From Opitutus sp. GAS368 (lineage in GTDB: Bacteria > Verrucomicrobiota > Verrucomicrobiia > Opitutales > Opitutaceae), in contig CAMATV010000011.1 of assembly GCA_945861235.1 (NCBI GenBank), positions 1 through 21,529 on the forward strand: 21,529 bases of DNA, written 5' to 3'. The translations under genes were made by a program, and so were the position numbers. The stretch's first letter is position 1. Every line of letters starts with the position of its first letter. The notes below the pieces were generated by a model. The model was given only the letters and a program-made list of their open reading frames with translations, did no database searches and was not told where the DNA came from. Below are positions 12,312 through 21,001 of the stretch, one piece after another.

Positions 12312-14387
12312 ATGATCGGCCTTCGCGACGACACCGGCTCAGCGCCTCCGCCCACCAGCCACGCGCCCACCCTCGCTGCGAAAATTTTCGCAGAGGACGG
12401 CTGGCTGCAGACCGGTCTCAAACTCGATCATCGGCCGCAACAGGAAGCCATGGCCCGCGCCGTGGCCGCGGCGATGAAGGACGACGCGCCGCTCCTGTTT
12501 GAAGCCGGCACGGGCGTCGGTAAATCGCTCGCCTACCTCGTTCCCGGCCTCATTCACGCGATCGACACCTCGCGCCAACTGATCGTCTCCACGCACACGA
12601 TTTCTCTGCAAGAACAGCTCGAGACGAGCGACCTCCCCAAGTGCCGTCGACTTTTCAAATCGACGCCCACGCTCGCCCATTACGCGGAATTCAAGTCGGC
12701 CGTGCTCGTCGGGAAATCAAACTACCTGTGCACGACGCGCCTGGGCCACGCGCTCGCTGATCGCACGACCCTTTTTGCCGATGCCGATTACGACGAACTC
12801 AAGCGGATCGCCGAATGGGCCGAAGCCACCGGCACCGGACTGCGCCACGATCTCCGGCCGCCGCCTCGCGCCGAAGTGTGGGACGCCGTCAACGCCGACT
12901 CCTCGTCGTGTTCGCGCAAGCACTGCGACTGCGGAAAATGCTTCTACCAACGAGCCCGGGCCCGCATGCGCTCTGCCAATCTCGTCATCGTCAACCACGC
13001 GCTCCTCTTCGCCCTCATCGGCTCAGGCGGCGCGAACGCGAACGGCGCGACCACGGATGCGCGCGGCGTCCTCTTCGCCGATGATTTTCTGGTGCTCGAC
13101 GAGGCCCACACCGTGGCGGAAGTCGCCACGGACAATTTCGGCCTCTCGCTTTCCAGCTATGGCCTCGACCGAGCGCTGAAATACCTCTTCAACCCGCGTA
13201 CCAAACGCGGCGTCTTCCGCAAGCTCGGCGGCCCCGAGGCCCAGCAACTCGTCATCGACGCCCTCGATGCCTCGAAACAATTTTTCGATTTCCTCGCCGC
13301 CACGCTGCTCGCCCAGCGCTCCGTCGTGCGCGTCCGCGAGGAAGGCGTCGCCGAGCCCACCCTCGACGGACCTCTCGGAGCGATCCACCGCATCCTCGGG
13401 AAGGTCGGCGACACCCTCGAGGACGGCCGCGAACGCGACGAGTTCCTCGATCACAAACAGCGCATCAAGGGCCTCCAGTCCGGCGTCACCGCGTGGCTCA
13501 CGCTCGGCGACAAGAACCACGTCTACTGGGCCGAACGCGGCGGCCGCAAACAAACCATCGTCACCCTGCGCAGTGCGCCCATCGACGTCGCACCCGCATT
13601 GCGGAAACATCTTTTCGGCTGTGGCACGAGTGTCACCTGCACCAGCGCCACCCTCGCAATGGGTGGGCAAATCGAGCCGTTTGCCGCCCGCATCGGCGCC
13701 GACACCGCCCGCGCCATCGTCGTGAAGTCGCCATTCGATTTCGAGCGCAACATGCGCGTCTATGTCGCCTCCGACGTTCCCCTGCCCTCGCCGCAGGAAG
13801 CCAAACTCGCGCTCGATGTACTCGCCGATTACGTCGGCTTCTGCGTTGCCCAAGTGCGCGGCGGAACCCTCGTGCTCTTCACCAGCTATAACGACATGCG
13901 CGCGATCGCGACGACGCTCGAGCCGGTTTTCCGCGCCGCCGGGCGGCCATTTCTCATCCAAGGCGCGGAGCTCTCCCGCACCGAATTGACCAACCAAATG
14001 CGCGACCTGGGTAACGCCGTACTCTTTGGCACCGATAGTTTTTGGACCGGCGTCGATGTGCCCGGCGACTCGCTCGCGCAAGTGATCATCACGCGTCTCC
14101 CCTTCGATCCCCCCACTCATCCCATCACCGAAGCCAAGTGCGAACACATCCGCGACGCGGGCGGCAGTCCGTTCAACGAACTCACCTTGCCCGACGCCCT
14201 GATCAAGTTTCGGCAAGGTGTCGGCCGGCTGATTCGCACCCAAACCGATCGCGGCCTCGTCACGCTGCTCGATTCGCGCTTGCTCGCGAAAAGCTATGGA
14301 CGACTGTTTCTCGACTGCCTGCCTCAAACCGAATTCACCACGCTCACGCGGGAAACGCGTAGCCAAAAATTTCATCCTTTCACCTGA
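12312..14387 (+). CDS. DinG/XPD-like superfamily 2 DNA helicase
   Basis: This 691-residue ATP-dependent helicase belongs to the DinG/Rad3/XPD group, which unwinds DNA 5' to 3' and resolves structures such as R-loops and damaged forks. Motif I is EAGTGVGKS (about 64-72) and motif II is DEAH (263-266). The four family [4Fe-4S] cysteines can be met by Cys140 (NYLCTT) together with the cluster CSRKHCDCGKC (Cys200, 205, 207, 210), which has one spare cysteine. Motif III-like CTSATL, then FGTDSFWTGVDVPGDSL and the motif VI QGVGRLIRTQTDRG complete the second RecA domain. ATG 12312 is preferred over TTG 12267; a GGCGGA sequence lies 9 nt upstream. No exonuclease domain is fused. A PP2C gene follows after 32 nt. 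Whether it is the DinG or YoaA orthologue is unclear. Confidence 0.9.
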   Translation: MIGLRDDTGSAPPPTSHAPTLAAKIFAEDGWLQTGLKLDHRPQQEAMARAVAAAMKDDAPLLFEAGTGVGKSLAYLVPGLIHAIDTSRQLIVSTHTISLQEQLETSDLPKCRRLFKSTPTLAHYAEFKSAVLVGKSNYLCTTRLGHALADRTTLFADADYDELKRIAEWAEATGTGLRHDLRPPPRAEVWDAVNADSSSCSRKHCDCGKCFYQRARARMRSANLVIVNHALLFALIGSGGANANGATTDARGVLFADDFLVLDEAHTVAEVATDNFGLSLSSYGLDRALKYLFNPRTKRGVFRKLGGPEAQQLVIDALDASKQFFDFLAATLLAQRSVVRVREEGVAEPTLDGPLGAIHRILGKVGDTLEDGRERDEFLDHKQRIKGLQSGVTAWLTLGDKNHVYWAERGGRKQTIVTLRSAPIDVAPALRKHLFGCGTSVTCTSATLAMGGQIEPFAARIGADTARAIVVKSPFDFERNMRVYVASDVPLPSPQEAKLALDVLADYVGFCVAQVRGGTLVLFTSYNDMRAIATTLEPVFRAAGRPFLIQGAELSRTELTNQMRDLGNAVLFGTDSFWTGVDVPGDSLAQVIITRLPFDPPTHPITEAKCEHIRDAGGSPFNELTLPDALIKFRQGVGRLIRTQTDRGLVTLLDSRLLAKSYGRLFLDCLPQTEFTTLTRETRSQKFHPFT

Positions 14388-14419
14388 CCGATGCCGCGAA
14401 TAGCTTTTCCCTAAATCTC

Positions 14420-15142
14420 ATGCCCTTGCTCCGCGCCGCAGCGCTCACCGACATCGGCCGTGTCCGCCGAAAAAACGAAGACCGGTTTTTTTGCGATAAA
14501 GGTGCCTGCATTTTCGGGATCGCCGACGGTGTCGGCGGCCTTCCCGGTGGAGCCGAAGCCGCTCAACACACGGTGGATGAAATCTCGGGGGCGATTCGTT
14601 CGCTGCCGCCCGGTCAAGAGCCCAATCTCACCGCGATCGTGCATCATACCAACGAGAGCGTTGGTGCACTGGGTCAACGGATCAGTCCCGAAAGGGGCAT
14701 TGCCACCACGGTCACGGTCGGAATTGTGCGCGACCATTCGTTCTATCTCGCGCACGTCGGTGACTCTCGCGCCTATCTCCTCAGGACAGGCGAATTCATG
14801 CGGATTACCGAGGATCATTCCGTGGAAAACGAAGCTCGTCTGCGTCGCGCCAAGGGCGAGGTGGTCTACTACCAAGAGGCCAACCGCAACGCCCTCACCC
14901 GCTGCATCGGCCAGCCAACTCCGCCCGAGGTCGACCTCATCACGCGGCCCCTGCTGGCGGGTGACCGCTATCTATTTTGCACCGATGGGGTCACCCGAAT
15001 GATTCCCGACTCGGAGCTCGGTGAACTGCTCGGACAGGCCGATGATCCCGACACCGCCATCCGCGCTATCGTGTCCCTTGCCGTGCGCCGCGGAGGCCTC
15101 GACAACGCCACGGGCGTCATCGTCTTTGTGGACGAGGTCTGA
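14420..15142 (+). CDS. PPM/PP2C-type serine/threonine protein phosphatase
   Basis: This 240-residue single-domain protein is a metal-dependent phosphatase of the PPM (PP2C) family, the bacterial PrpC/Stp type. The motifs occur in order: DIGRVRRKNEDRF (metal-binding start of the fold), GIADGVGG (Asp36, Gly37), GIATTVTVG, AHVGDSRAYLLR, TEDHS, ALTRCIG, GDRYLFCTDGVTRM and a terminal DNATGVIVF with the last metal ligand. There are no membrane segments, so it should be cytoplasmic. Such phosphatases usually pair with Hanks-type kinases, but none is in the window. The downstream TPR gene starts 4 nt after its stop, so the two are probably co-translated. The ATG has no obvious Shine-Dalgarno. Confidence 0.94.
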   Translation: MPLLRAAALTDIGRVRRKNEDRFFCDKGACIFGIADGVGGLPGGAEAAQHTVDEISGAIRSLPPGQEPNLTAIVHHTNESVGALGQRISPERGIATTVTVGIVRDHSFYLAHVGDSRAYLLRTGEFMRITEDHSVENEARLRRAKGEVVYYQEANRNALTRCIGQPTPPEVDLITRPLLAGDRYLFCTDGVTRMIPDSELGELLGQADDPDTAIRAIVSLAVRRGGLDNATGVIVFVDEV

Positions 15143-15146
15143 GGCG

Positions 15147-15455
15147 ATGCCGTCACGCACCGAGAATTTCGCCGCCCTCGTCGCCCGCCAACCGGACAAC
15201 GAGCTCTTTCGTTTCAGCCTCGCGCAAGCGCTCGCCAGCGACGGACGCGGCGCGGAGGCCGTGGGTCATTTCGAATACTGTGTCGCGAAAAAATCCGACT
15301 GGATGATGCCGCGCATTCTCCTCGGCAAACTCCTTGTGCAACTCGGGCGACGCACCGACGCGAAGCCCCTGCTCACGGATGCGTTGGCCCTCGCCGTGAC
15401 CCAGCACCACGAGGACCCCGAGCGCGAACTCCGCGCACTGCTGGCGGAACTCTAA
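15147..15455 (+). CDS. Small TPR-like protein
   Basis: This 102-residue protein has at least two tetratricopeptide-like helical pairs: NELFRFSLAQALASDGRGAE followed by AVGHFEYCVAKKSDW, and PRILLGKLLVQLGRRTDAKP followed by LLTDALALAV. The phase and consensus residues fit TPR. Two to three repeats are enough for a small protein-protein interaction module. It starts 4 nt after the PP2C stop, with a GAGG sequence inside the end of the upstream gene, and may act as a partner of that phosphatase. The longer frame from 15021 lies within the phosphatase gene and is not supported. Homologues of this type are usually listed as hypothetical or TPR proteins. Confidence 0.8.
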   Translation: MPSRTENFAALVARQPDNELFRFSLAQALASDGRGAEAVGHFEYCVAKKSDWMMPRILLGKLLVQLGRRTDAKPLLTDALALAVTQHHEDPERELRALLAEL

Positions 15456-15520
15456 AACTGGCAGGGGAAAGACAACTGCGACGTTGCCTCATCCTCTCGC
15501 GCCACGCAATGTGACGCTTT

Positions 15521-17350
15521 ATGTCCGTTGAGCCCACCGACACCAGCGCCACCGCCGCCACACCATCACCCAGCGATTTTATCCGCTCCATCGTCGCGCA
15601 CGATGTGGCCGAAAAACGCTATGCGAAAATCGTGACGCGATTTCCACCTGAGCCCAACGGCTACCTCCACATCGGCCACGCAAAATCCATCTGTCTCAAC
15701 TTCGGCATCGCCCGCGAAAACGACGGCCGCTGCAACCTCCGCTTCGACGACACCAACCCGGCCAAAGAAGACCTCGAATACGTCGATGCGATCACCACCG
15801 ACGTGAATTGGCTCATCGCCGGTTGGGCTGACCAATGCCTAGGCCTTAAGGCTCCGGGCACCACCCCCGCAGAACTCACCACGAACGGCAAAACAGATTT
15901 TTACCTCGACGCGGTCGAACCCGCCGCTGGCAACGTTCTCCTTTCACCCGAATCCGCCCGGTACGCCGAGCCTTTCTCCGCGAGCAGTTACTTCGACCAG
16001 CTCTATCTCTACGCCGTCGAGCTGATCAAACGGGGCAAGGCTTTCGTGTGCGATCTGAGCCCCGCTGACACCGAGGCCTACCGGGGTGCGCCGGATCGGC
16101 CGGGTAAGGACAGCCCATTCCGCGAGCGCTCCATCGCCGAGAATCTCGACCTCTTCGAGCGCATGAAAGGCCGTGAGTTTCCCGATGGGGCGCGCAGTCT
16201 TCGCGCCAAAATCGACAACACGTCGTCAAATATGTGGCTGCGTGATCCGCTCCTTTATCGCATCCGCCACACCGCGCACCACCACACCGGTGACACGTGG
16301 TGTATCTACCCGCTCTACGACTTCGCCCACTGCCTCAGCGACTACCTCGAAGGCATCACGCACAGCATCTGTACGCTCGAATTCGACGCCCACCGCGCAC
16401 TCTACGACTGGACGCTGGCGTCGCTCGAACTGCCCCGGGCCGTCCCGCACCAATACGAATTCGCCAAACTCAACCTCGGCTACACCATCGTCAGCAAACG
16501 CAAACTCCTGCAGCTCGTGCAGGATAAATTCGTCACGGGCTGGGACGATCCCCGGATGCCCACTATTTCCGGTCTGCGCCGCCGCGGAATTCCCGCCAGC
16601 GCTCTGCGTCGTTTTGTCAGTGGCGTGGGCGTGACTAAGTTCGACAGCGTCACCGACGTCGCCGTCTTCGATCACGCGGTTCGCGAGGAACTCAACCCCA
16701 CCGCGCTCCGCCGCCTTGCCGTGCTCAAACCGATCAAACTCACGCTCACGAACATTGCTCCGGGCGAAGTCCTCGAGTGCGACGCCACCAACAACCCGCA
16801 AGACGAGACCCCCACCACGCGCAAGGTCGCCCTCACCCGCGAGGTTTACATCGAGCACGACGATTTTGCCGAGGTCCCGCCGCCGAAATACTTCCGCCTC
16901 AAACCCGGCGGGGAAGTTCGCCTCAAATATGCCTGCATCATCAAGTGCGACGAAGTCGTGAAAGACGCCGCTGGCCAGATCACCGAGCTCCGCTGCACCG
17001 CCGACCTCACCACGCGCACCGGTGGCCTCAACGTCGACCGAAAGGTGAAGGGCACTGTTCACTGGGTCAGTGCCACGCACTGCATCGAGGCCGAGGTCCG
17101 TCTTTACGACCGCCTCTTCACCATCCCCGAGCCTGACGCCGATGGCGAATTCAAGAAGCACGTCAACCCGCACTCCCTCGAAGTCGTCACCGCCAAACTT
17201 GAAGCTTCGCTCGCCGACGCTACTTCCGACCAGCGCTATCAATTCGAACGACTCGGCTACTTCGCGCTCGATTCGAACGACAGCGCCGCCGGTCGCCTCA
17301 TCTTCAATCGCACGATCACACTCAAGGATGCTTGGGTGCCCAAAAAATAG
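15521..17350 (+). CDS. glnS: Glutaminyl-tRNA synthetase with a ~45-residue insertion
   Basis: GlnS attaches glutamine to tRNA-Gln. The 609-residue class I synthetase has PPEPNGYLHIGHAKS (HIGH at 50-53), RFDDTNPAKE, WCIYPLYDFAHC, HSICTLEF, and VSKRK at 324-328 (the KMSKS equivalent, in the GlnRS form). GWDDPRMPTISGLRRRG follows, and the C-terminal beta-barrel anticodon-binding part runs from about 390 (VKGTVHWVSA, EVRLYDRLF, FERLGYFALDS). Between DVNWL (94-98) and YFDQLY (157-162) there are 58 residues where, from memory, the E. coli enzyme has about 13, so roughly 45 residues are inserted in the catalytic domain. No GatB/YqeY tail is present. ATG 15521 gives a short N-terminal extension. Confidence 0.96.
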   Translation: MSVEPTDTSATAATPSPSDFIRSIVAHDVAEKRYAKIVTRFPPEPNGYLHIGHAKSICLNFGIARENDGRCNLRFDDTNPAKEDLEYVDAITTDVNWLIAGWADQCLGLKAPGTTPAELTTNGKTDFYLDAVEPAAGNVLLSPESARYAEPFSASSYFDQLYLYAVELIKRGKAFVCDLSPADTEAYRGAPDRPGKDSPFRERSIAENLDLFERMKGREFPDGARSLRAKIDNTSSNMWLRDPLLYRIRHTAHHHTGDTWCIYPLYDFAHCLSDYLEGITHSICTLEFDAHRALYDWTLASLELPRAVPHQYEFAKLNLGYTIVSKRKLLQLVQDKFVTGWDDPRMPTISGLRRRGIPASALRRFVSGVGVTKFDSVTDVAVFDHAVREELNPTALRRLAVLKPIKLTLTNIAPGEVLECDATNNPQDETPTTRKVALTREVYIEHDDFAEVPPPKYFRLKPGGEVRLKYACIIKCDEVVKDAAGQITELRCTADLTTRTGGLNVDRKVKGTVHWVSATHCIEAEVRLYDRLFTIPEPDADGEFKKHVNPHSLEVVTAKLEASLADATSDQRYQFERLGYFALDSNDSAAGRLIFNRTITLKDAWVPKK

Positions 17351-17430
17351 CCGGCGCGGCCCGCGCTTACCGTGGCCTGCATCCCTTCCCCGCACCCCGC
17401 CAGAGGCACGTCCTTAAAAATCGCCCCGTC

Positions 17431-18216
17431 ATGTTCCGCCAAGTCCGCTTTATCCTCGTACTGCTCCTGATCACGGGGATCGCTGCCCCGTGGTTGTTTT
17501 GGACCTACGAGCACGGCATCAACCCCAACGTCAAAACCTACCACGACGCGCTGTGGTGGTGGTTCGTCAGCTCGACGACGGTCGGCTACGGCGATGTCGC
17601 CCCGATCACCGCGATGGGGCGCGCCGCCGGCGTCCTCACCATCCTCGTTGGTATTTACTGCTACACCAACTTCATCGCTCTGACCGCCGACTCTCTGAAC
17701 GGCCTGACGAACCGTCATCGGCTCGGCACCGCCCAAGTGGAGGCCACCGATCACATCGTCATTTGCGACTACACCGCCTTCGCCGATGAACTCCTCCAAG
17801 TCCTCGACCGCCACCCCGCACTCGCCGGCCGCAAAGTGGCACTCGTGACTGACCTCGTCCAAGTTCGCCCCTACCCGCAGCATTATTTCGTGCGCGGCGT
17901 GCCCATCAGCCCGGCCGCCCTCAAACAGGCGAACATCAGCGCGGCCGCTTTCATTTTCGTTTTCGCCAACATTCGCTTTCAGGACGCCGACCTCAAATCA
18001 ATCCATACCGTCTCGCGTATCCGTAAACTCAACGCGCACGCGCGAATTTTTATCGAGTTGAGTAATGCGAACCCCGACCTGCTCGCGCACCTCGGCGCCG
18101 GGATCACCGTCTTGGCCAGCCACGACCTCCTCGAATCGGTTCTGAGGGATCGGGGCCTCGACCTCAGCGCCCACTTCCCCGCAATTCCTGCGGCCAACAC
18201 CCTGCGTCCAACTTGA
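17431..18216 (+). CDS. Two-TM potassium channel with cytoplasmic RCK-type domain
   Basis: This 261-residue protein combines an ion-channel pore with a C-terminal regulator-of-K+-conductance domain, like MthK. TM1 is at about 7-25. The pore helix and selectivity filter are SSTTVGYGDVAP (TVGYGD at 50-55, the K+ filter), and TM2 is at about 63-86. From about 108 a Rossmann-like TrkA-N/RCK domain follows (HIVICDYTAFADELLQ, KVALVTD, YFVRGVPISPAALKQANI, ARIFIELSN). The first glycine-rich loop is ICDYTAFADE rather than GxGxxG, so nucleotide binding is doubtful. ATG 17431 is chosen because the frame to 17332 overlaps the glnS end. Its stop overlaps the start region of the YceH gene, suggesting co-transcription. 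Confidence 0.88.
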   Translation: MFRQVRFILVLLLITGIAAPWLFWTYEHGINPNVKTYHDALWWWFVSSTTVGYGDVAPITAMGRAAGVLTILVGIYCYTNFIALTADSLNGLTNRHRLGTAQVEATDHIVICDYTAFADELLQVLDRHPALAGRKVALVTDLVQVRPYPQHYFVRGVPISPAALKQANISAAAFIFVFANIRFQDADLKSIHTVSRIRKLNAHARIFIELSNANPDLLAHLGAGITVLASHDLLESVLRDRGLDLSAHFPAIPAANTLRPT

Positions 18217-18230
18217 GTTTACTAGCCTCC

Positions 18231-18914
18231 ATGGAAGAACCCATCCCTTTGCTCACCGCCCACGAAATCCGGATTCTTGGATGCCTCGTGGAAAAAGCCG
18301 TCACGACCCCCGACTACTATCCGCTCACGCTCAATTCGCTCACGCTCGCCTGCAACCAGCAGTCCAACCGCGATCCCGTGGTAGCCTTCGATGAGACCAC
18401 CGTCGTCCGCGCCCTCGACGGCCTCCGCGCGAAGCGCCTCGCCTCCGTCTTCACCGGAGCCGAGAGCCGCGTCTCGAAATACAAACACTCGCTCACCGAC
18501 GCCATTCTGCTCACCCCTGCCGAAATCGGCCTGCTCTGCGTGTTGATGCTCCGCGGCCCGCAAACCCTCGCCGAGCTCCGCACCCGCACTGAGCGGTTCC
18601 AGCCGTTTGAGTCGCTGGCTGAAGTCGAGGAGGCCATGCAAATCTTAGCCTCGCGCCAACCGCAGCCACTCGTCGTCAAACTGCCGCGCCTCCCCGGCAC
18701 CAAAGAGCCGCGCTACGCCCACCTGCTGTCCGGCCCCATCGATGTGGCCGCACTCGCCTCGTCCCCCAGTGCTGCGCCCGCCGAGCCCGCCACCCTCGCC
18801 GTTCGCGCTGAAAACGAACGCATCACCAAGCTCGAGTCCGACAGCGTGGCCCTGCGCAGCGAACTCGCCGACCTCCGGCAACAGTTCGCCGAGTTTCGAA
18901 AACAATTCGAGTGA
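18231..18914 (+). CDS. YceH/DUF480-family protein
   Basis: This 227-residue protein belongs to the YceH (DUF480) family. It is recognised by LTAHEIRILGCLVEKAVTTPDYYPLTLNSL, a CNQQSNRDPV block and FDETTVVRALDGLR in the first winged-helix-like domain, and LTPAEIGLLCVLMLRGPQTLAELRTR in the second. The fold suggests tandem winged helices, but the biological role of the family is not established. The last ~45 residues (RAENERITKLESDSVALRSE and onward) form a likely coiled coil after a proline/alanine-rich linker. ATG 18231 aligns with the family start; a TTG at 18213 overlaps the channel stop. It lies between the channel gene and thrH, and the spacing suggests co-transcription. Confidence 0.88.
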   Translation: MEEPIPLLTAHEIRILGCLVEKAVTTPDYYPLTLNSLTLACNQQSNRDPVVAFDETTVVRALDGLRAKRLASVFTGAESRVSKYKHSLTDAILLTPAEIGLLCVLMLRGPQTLAELRTRTERFQPFESLAEVEEAMQILASRQPQPLVVKLPRLPGTKEPRYAHLLSGPIDVAALASSPSAAPAEPATLAVRAENERITKLESDSVALRSELADLRQQFAEFRKQFE

Positions 18915-18967
18915 GCCCAGCCTCGGCTTGCCACGTTTCAAAACCCTCTGGTTCAATCATCACACTT

Positions 18968-19570
18968 GTGAAGCAAAGTATCGTCACCCTCGACATGGAA
19001 GGCGTCCTCACGCCGGAAATCTGGATCGCCGTAGCCGAGCGCACCGGCATCCCCGCATTGCGCCGCACGACGCGCGACGAACCGGACTACGACAAATTGA
19101 TGCTCGACCGCATCGCCATCCTCGACCGTCACGGGATCACGCTCACGAAAATCCAAGACGTCATTGGTGGCCTCGCGCCTCTTCCCGGCGCCAGCGAATT
19201 CCTCGACGAACTCCGCCGTCGTGTGCAGGTGATCATCCTCTCCGACACGTTTGAACAGTTTGCCGAACCCTTCATGCGGCAATTCGGCCGTCCTGCCCTC
19301 TTTTGTCATCGTCTCGTGGTAGAAAATGACCGCATCGCGGGTTACCAACTCCGGATGGCGGACCAAAAGCGTCAGGCCGTCGCCGCGCTCCAGTCGCTCA
19401 ACTACAACGTCGTCGCCGCCGGTGATTCGTTCAACGACACGACGATGCTCGCGCAGGCCGACCATGGTTTCCTCTTCCACGCGCCCGAGAATATCGTGCG
19501 CCAGTTTCCGCAGTTCCCCGCCGTCGATGACTACAGCGAATTACTCCAGCTGATTTTGGCGCGTTGCTGA
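18968..19570 (+). CDS. thrH: Phosphoserine phosphatase/homoserine phosphotransferase, ThrH type
   Basis: This 200-residue HAD-superfamily enzyme matches ThrH, which dephosphorylates phosphoserine and can transfer phosphate to homoserine. HAD motif I is the ThrH form TLDMEGVLTPEIW (Asp9, with Glu11 in place of the usual second Asp). TTRDEPDYD is a ThrH-specific block. Motif II is ILSDTFEQF, then QLRMADQKRQ holds the motif III lysine, and GDSFNDTTML is motif IV. The C-terminal HAPENIVRQFPQFPAV is also characteristic. GTG 18968 fits the family N-terminus; an in-frame GTG at 18911 overlaps the stop of the YceH gene (GTGA) and is an alternative. No Shine-Dalgarno is visible for either. With asd in the same region it points to aspartate-family metabolism. 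Confidence 0.93.
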   Translation: MKQSIVTLDMEGVLTPEIWIAVAERTGIPALRRTTRDEPDYDKLMLDRIAILDRHGITLTKIQDVIGGLAPLPGASEFLDELRRRVQVIILSDTFEQFAEPFMRQFGRPALFCHRLVVENDRIAGYQLRMADQKRQAVAALQSLNYNVVAAGDSFNDTTMLAQADHGFLFHAPENIVRQFPQFPAVDDYSELLQLILARC

Positions 19571-19574
19571 CGGG

Positions 19575-19596
19575 GCGGCGGTTTCCCAACCGCCGC
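19575..19596. terminator. Bidirectional hairpin between convergent thrH and gltX
   Basis: GCGGCGGTT (19575-19583) and AACCGCCGC (19588-19596) form a perfect 9-bp stem with a TCCC loop, in the 33-bp gap between the two stop codons. There is no T-run on either side, so it is likely a transcript-end stabiliser or a weak bidirectional terminator. Confidence 0.5.
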
Positions 19597-19603
19597 TGGG
19601 TCG

Positions 19604-21001
19604 TTACGCCGACGCCAGCAATTTCTGGAGCCGCTGCCTCACTCGCTCGCGCCCGAGCACACGGAACATCCCGGTAATGCTCGGCCCGACATTGGTGCCC
19701 GATACCGCCAACCGCGCAACCGACTGGTAGTCGCCAAAGCCAAGGCCGCTCTGCGTTGCCAGCGCCTTCAGGGCTTCTTCAATGGCCGAGTCGCTGGAGA
19801 AATCCGCAGTGGCGACGAACGCGCTGAGCTCAGCCAACCGCGCTTTGGGATCACCCTTGCCCATCACCTTGTCGCGCACCTTGGCGTCGATCGAAAACGC
19901 GTCGTTGAAGAAATATTCGGTATAGGCCGGCAGTTCCTCAACCCCCTTCACCTTCGGATGGGCCAGCAACATCACTTCACGGAAATACGCCGCATCGGCC
20001 GAGAGGGCGGTCTGGGCCGCCGCGTTTTCGATCTGTTTTGAGAAAAAATCGCGCGCCAAAGCCACGAAAGTGTCCGCCGGCTGCTCCAGCAGATAGAGCA
20101 TGTTCATGTGCGCGAGTTTCTTGTCGTCGAACCGCGCATTGCTCTGGTTGATGCCGGGCAAATCGTACAGGCGGATGATATCCTCAATGAACATTTTCTC
20201 GCGATCGTCCCCAGGATTCCAGCCGAGCAAGCAGAGGAAATTCACCAACGCTTCCGGCAAATAGCCGCGGTTCTGGTACTCAGCGATCAGCGCACCCTGG
20301 TCCCGCTTCGACATCTTGCCGGGACCATTCTGCTTCAAAATCAGCGGGATGTGCGCAAACGCCGGCGGCTTCACTCCGAAGCCGTCGTAGAGCGCCACGT
20401 GCTTGCTCGTATTGGACAGGTGATCTTCGCCGCGGATGATGTGCGTGACGTTCATCGCAATATCGTCGACGACATTTACGAGGTGAAACACCGGGTTTCC
20501 GTCCGATCGCACGATCACGAAATCTTCGTCCTCGACGCGCTCCACGCGTCCGCGGATCTGATCCGTAATCACCACCGGCGGAACGTTTACCTTGGTGACC
20601 GTTTTCTTCCGATGATCGTCAAATACCTCGTAGCGCTCACCGAGCAGCTTGAACCAGATCGCCCCGTCCTTCTCGTACGCACGCCCCGCTGCCATCAGTT
20701 TAGCCACATAGTCTTTGTAGATCGCGCCGCGCTCGCTTTGCCGGTAGGGCCCATACTCGCCACCACCGCTCGTCCCATATTTCGGACCCTCATCCCAATT
20801 CATCCCCAGCCAGCTCAGACTTTCGTAGATCAGAGTGAGGAACTGCTCGCTGTTGCGCTCCTTGTCCGTGTCCTCGATGCGCAGGATAAACACGCCGCCC
20901 GTGTGTCGAGCGTAGAGCCAATTAAAGAGGGCCGTGCGGGCGCTGCCGATATGGAAGAAACCGGTGGGACTGGGTGCAAAGCGGACGCGAACGGGTGACA
21001 T
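19604..21001 (-). CDS. gltX: Glutamyl-tRNA synthetase
   Basis: GltX attaches glutamate to tRNA-Glu. The 465-residue class I synthetase begins VRVRFAPSPTGFFHIGSART, where HIGS at 17-20 is the HIGH motif. It contains RIEDTDKERN, the HIIRGEDHLSNTSKH block and GPGKMSKRDQG (KMSKS equivalent KMSKR at 229-233). The C-terminal alpha-helical anticodon-binding domain ends in GLGFGDYQSVARLAVSG, then GPSITGMFRVLG. No zinc-binding cysteine cluster of the E. coli type is seen. Because GlnRS is also encoded here, this enzyme is probably discriminating (tRNA-Glu only). ATG 20999-21001 matches the family start; the upstream bases are A+T-rich without a clear Shine-Dalgarno. Confidence 0.97.
   Translation of the reverse strand: MSPVRVRFAPSPTGFFHIGSARTALFNWLYARHTGGVFILRIEDTDKERNSEQFLTLIYESLSWLGMNWDEGPKYGTSGGGEYGPYRQSERGAIYKDYVAKLMAAGRAYEKDGAIWFKLLGERYEVFDDHRKKTVTKVNVPPVVITDQIRGRVERVEDEDFVIVRSDGNPVFHLVNVVDDIAMNVTHIIRGEDHLSNTSKHVALYDGFGVKPPAFAHIPLILKQNGPGKMSKRDQGALIAEYQNRGYLPEALVNFLCLLGWNPGDDREKMFIEDIIRLYDLPGINQSNARFDDKKLAHMNMLYLLEQPADTFVALARDFFSKQIENAAAQTALSADAAYFREVMLLAHPKVKGVEELPAYTEYFFNDAFSIDAKVRDKVMGKGDPKARLAELSAFVATADFSSDSAIEEALKALATQSGLGFGDYQSVARLAVSGTNVGPSITGMFRVLGRERVRQRLQKLLASA

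Noticed and set aside
13023..14375. A 450-codon minus-strand frame
   Set aside because: It lies antisense to the DinG-like helicase and has no recognisable motif; it mirrors the codon bias of the real gene.
17354..17366. GCGCG-gcc-CGCGC hairpin after glnS, considered as a terminator
   Set aside because: Only a 5-bp stem with a 3-nt loop and no T-run; expected by chance in such G+C-rich sequence.
16226..17395. A 389-codon minus-strand frame
   Set aside because: It lies antisense to glnS, is rich in repetitive Val/Glu/Gly and has no domain; a shadow of the real gene.
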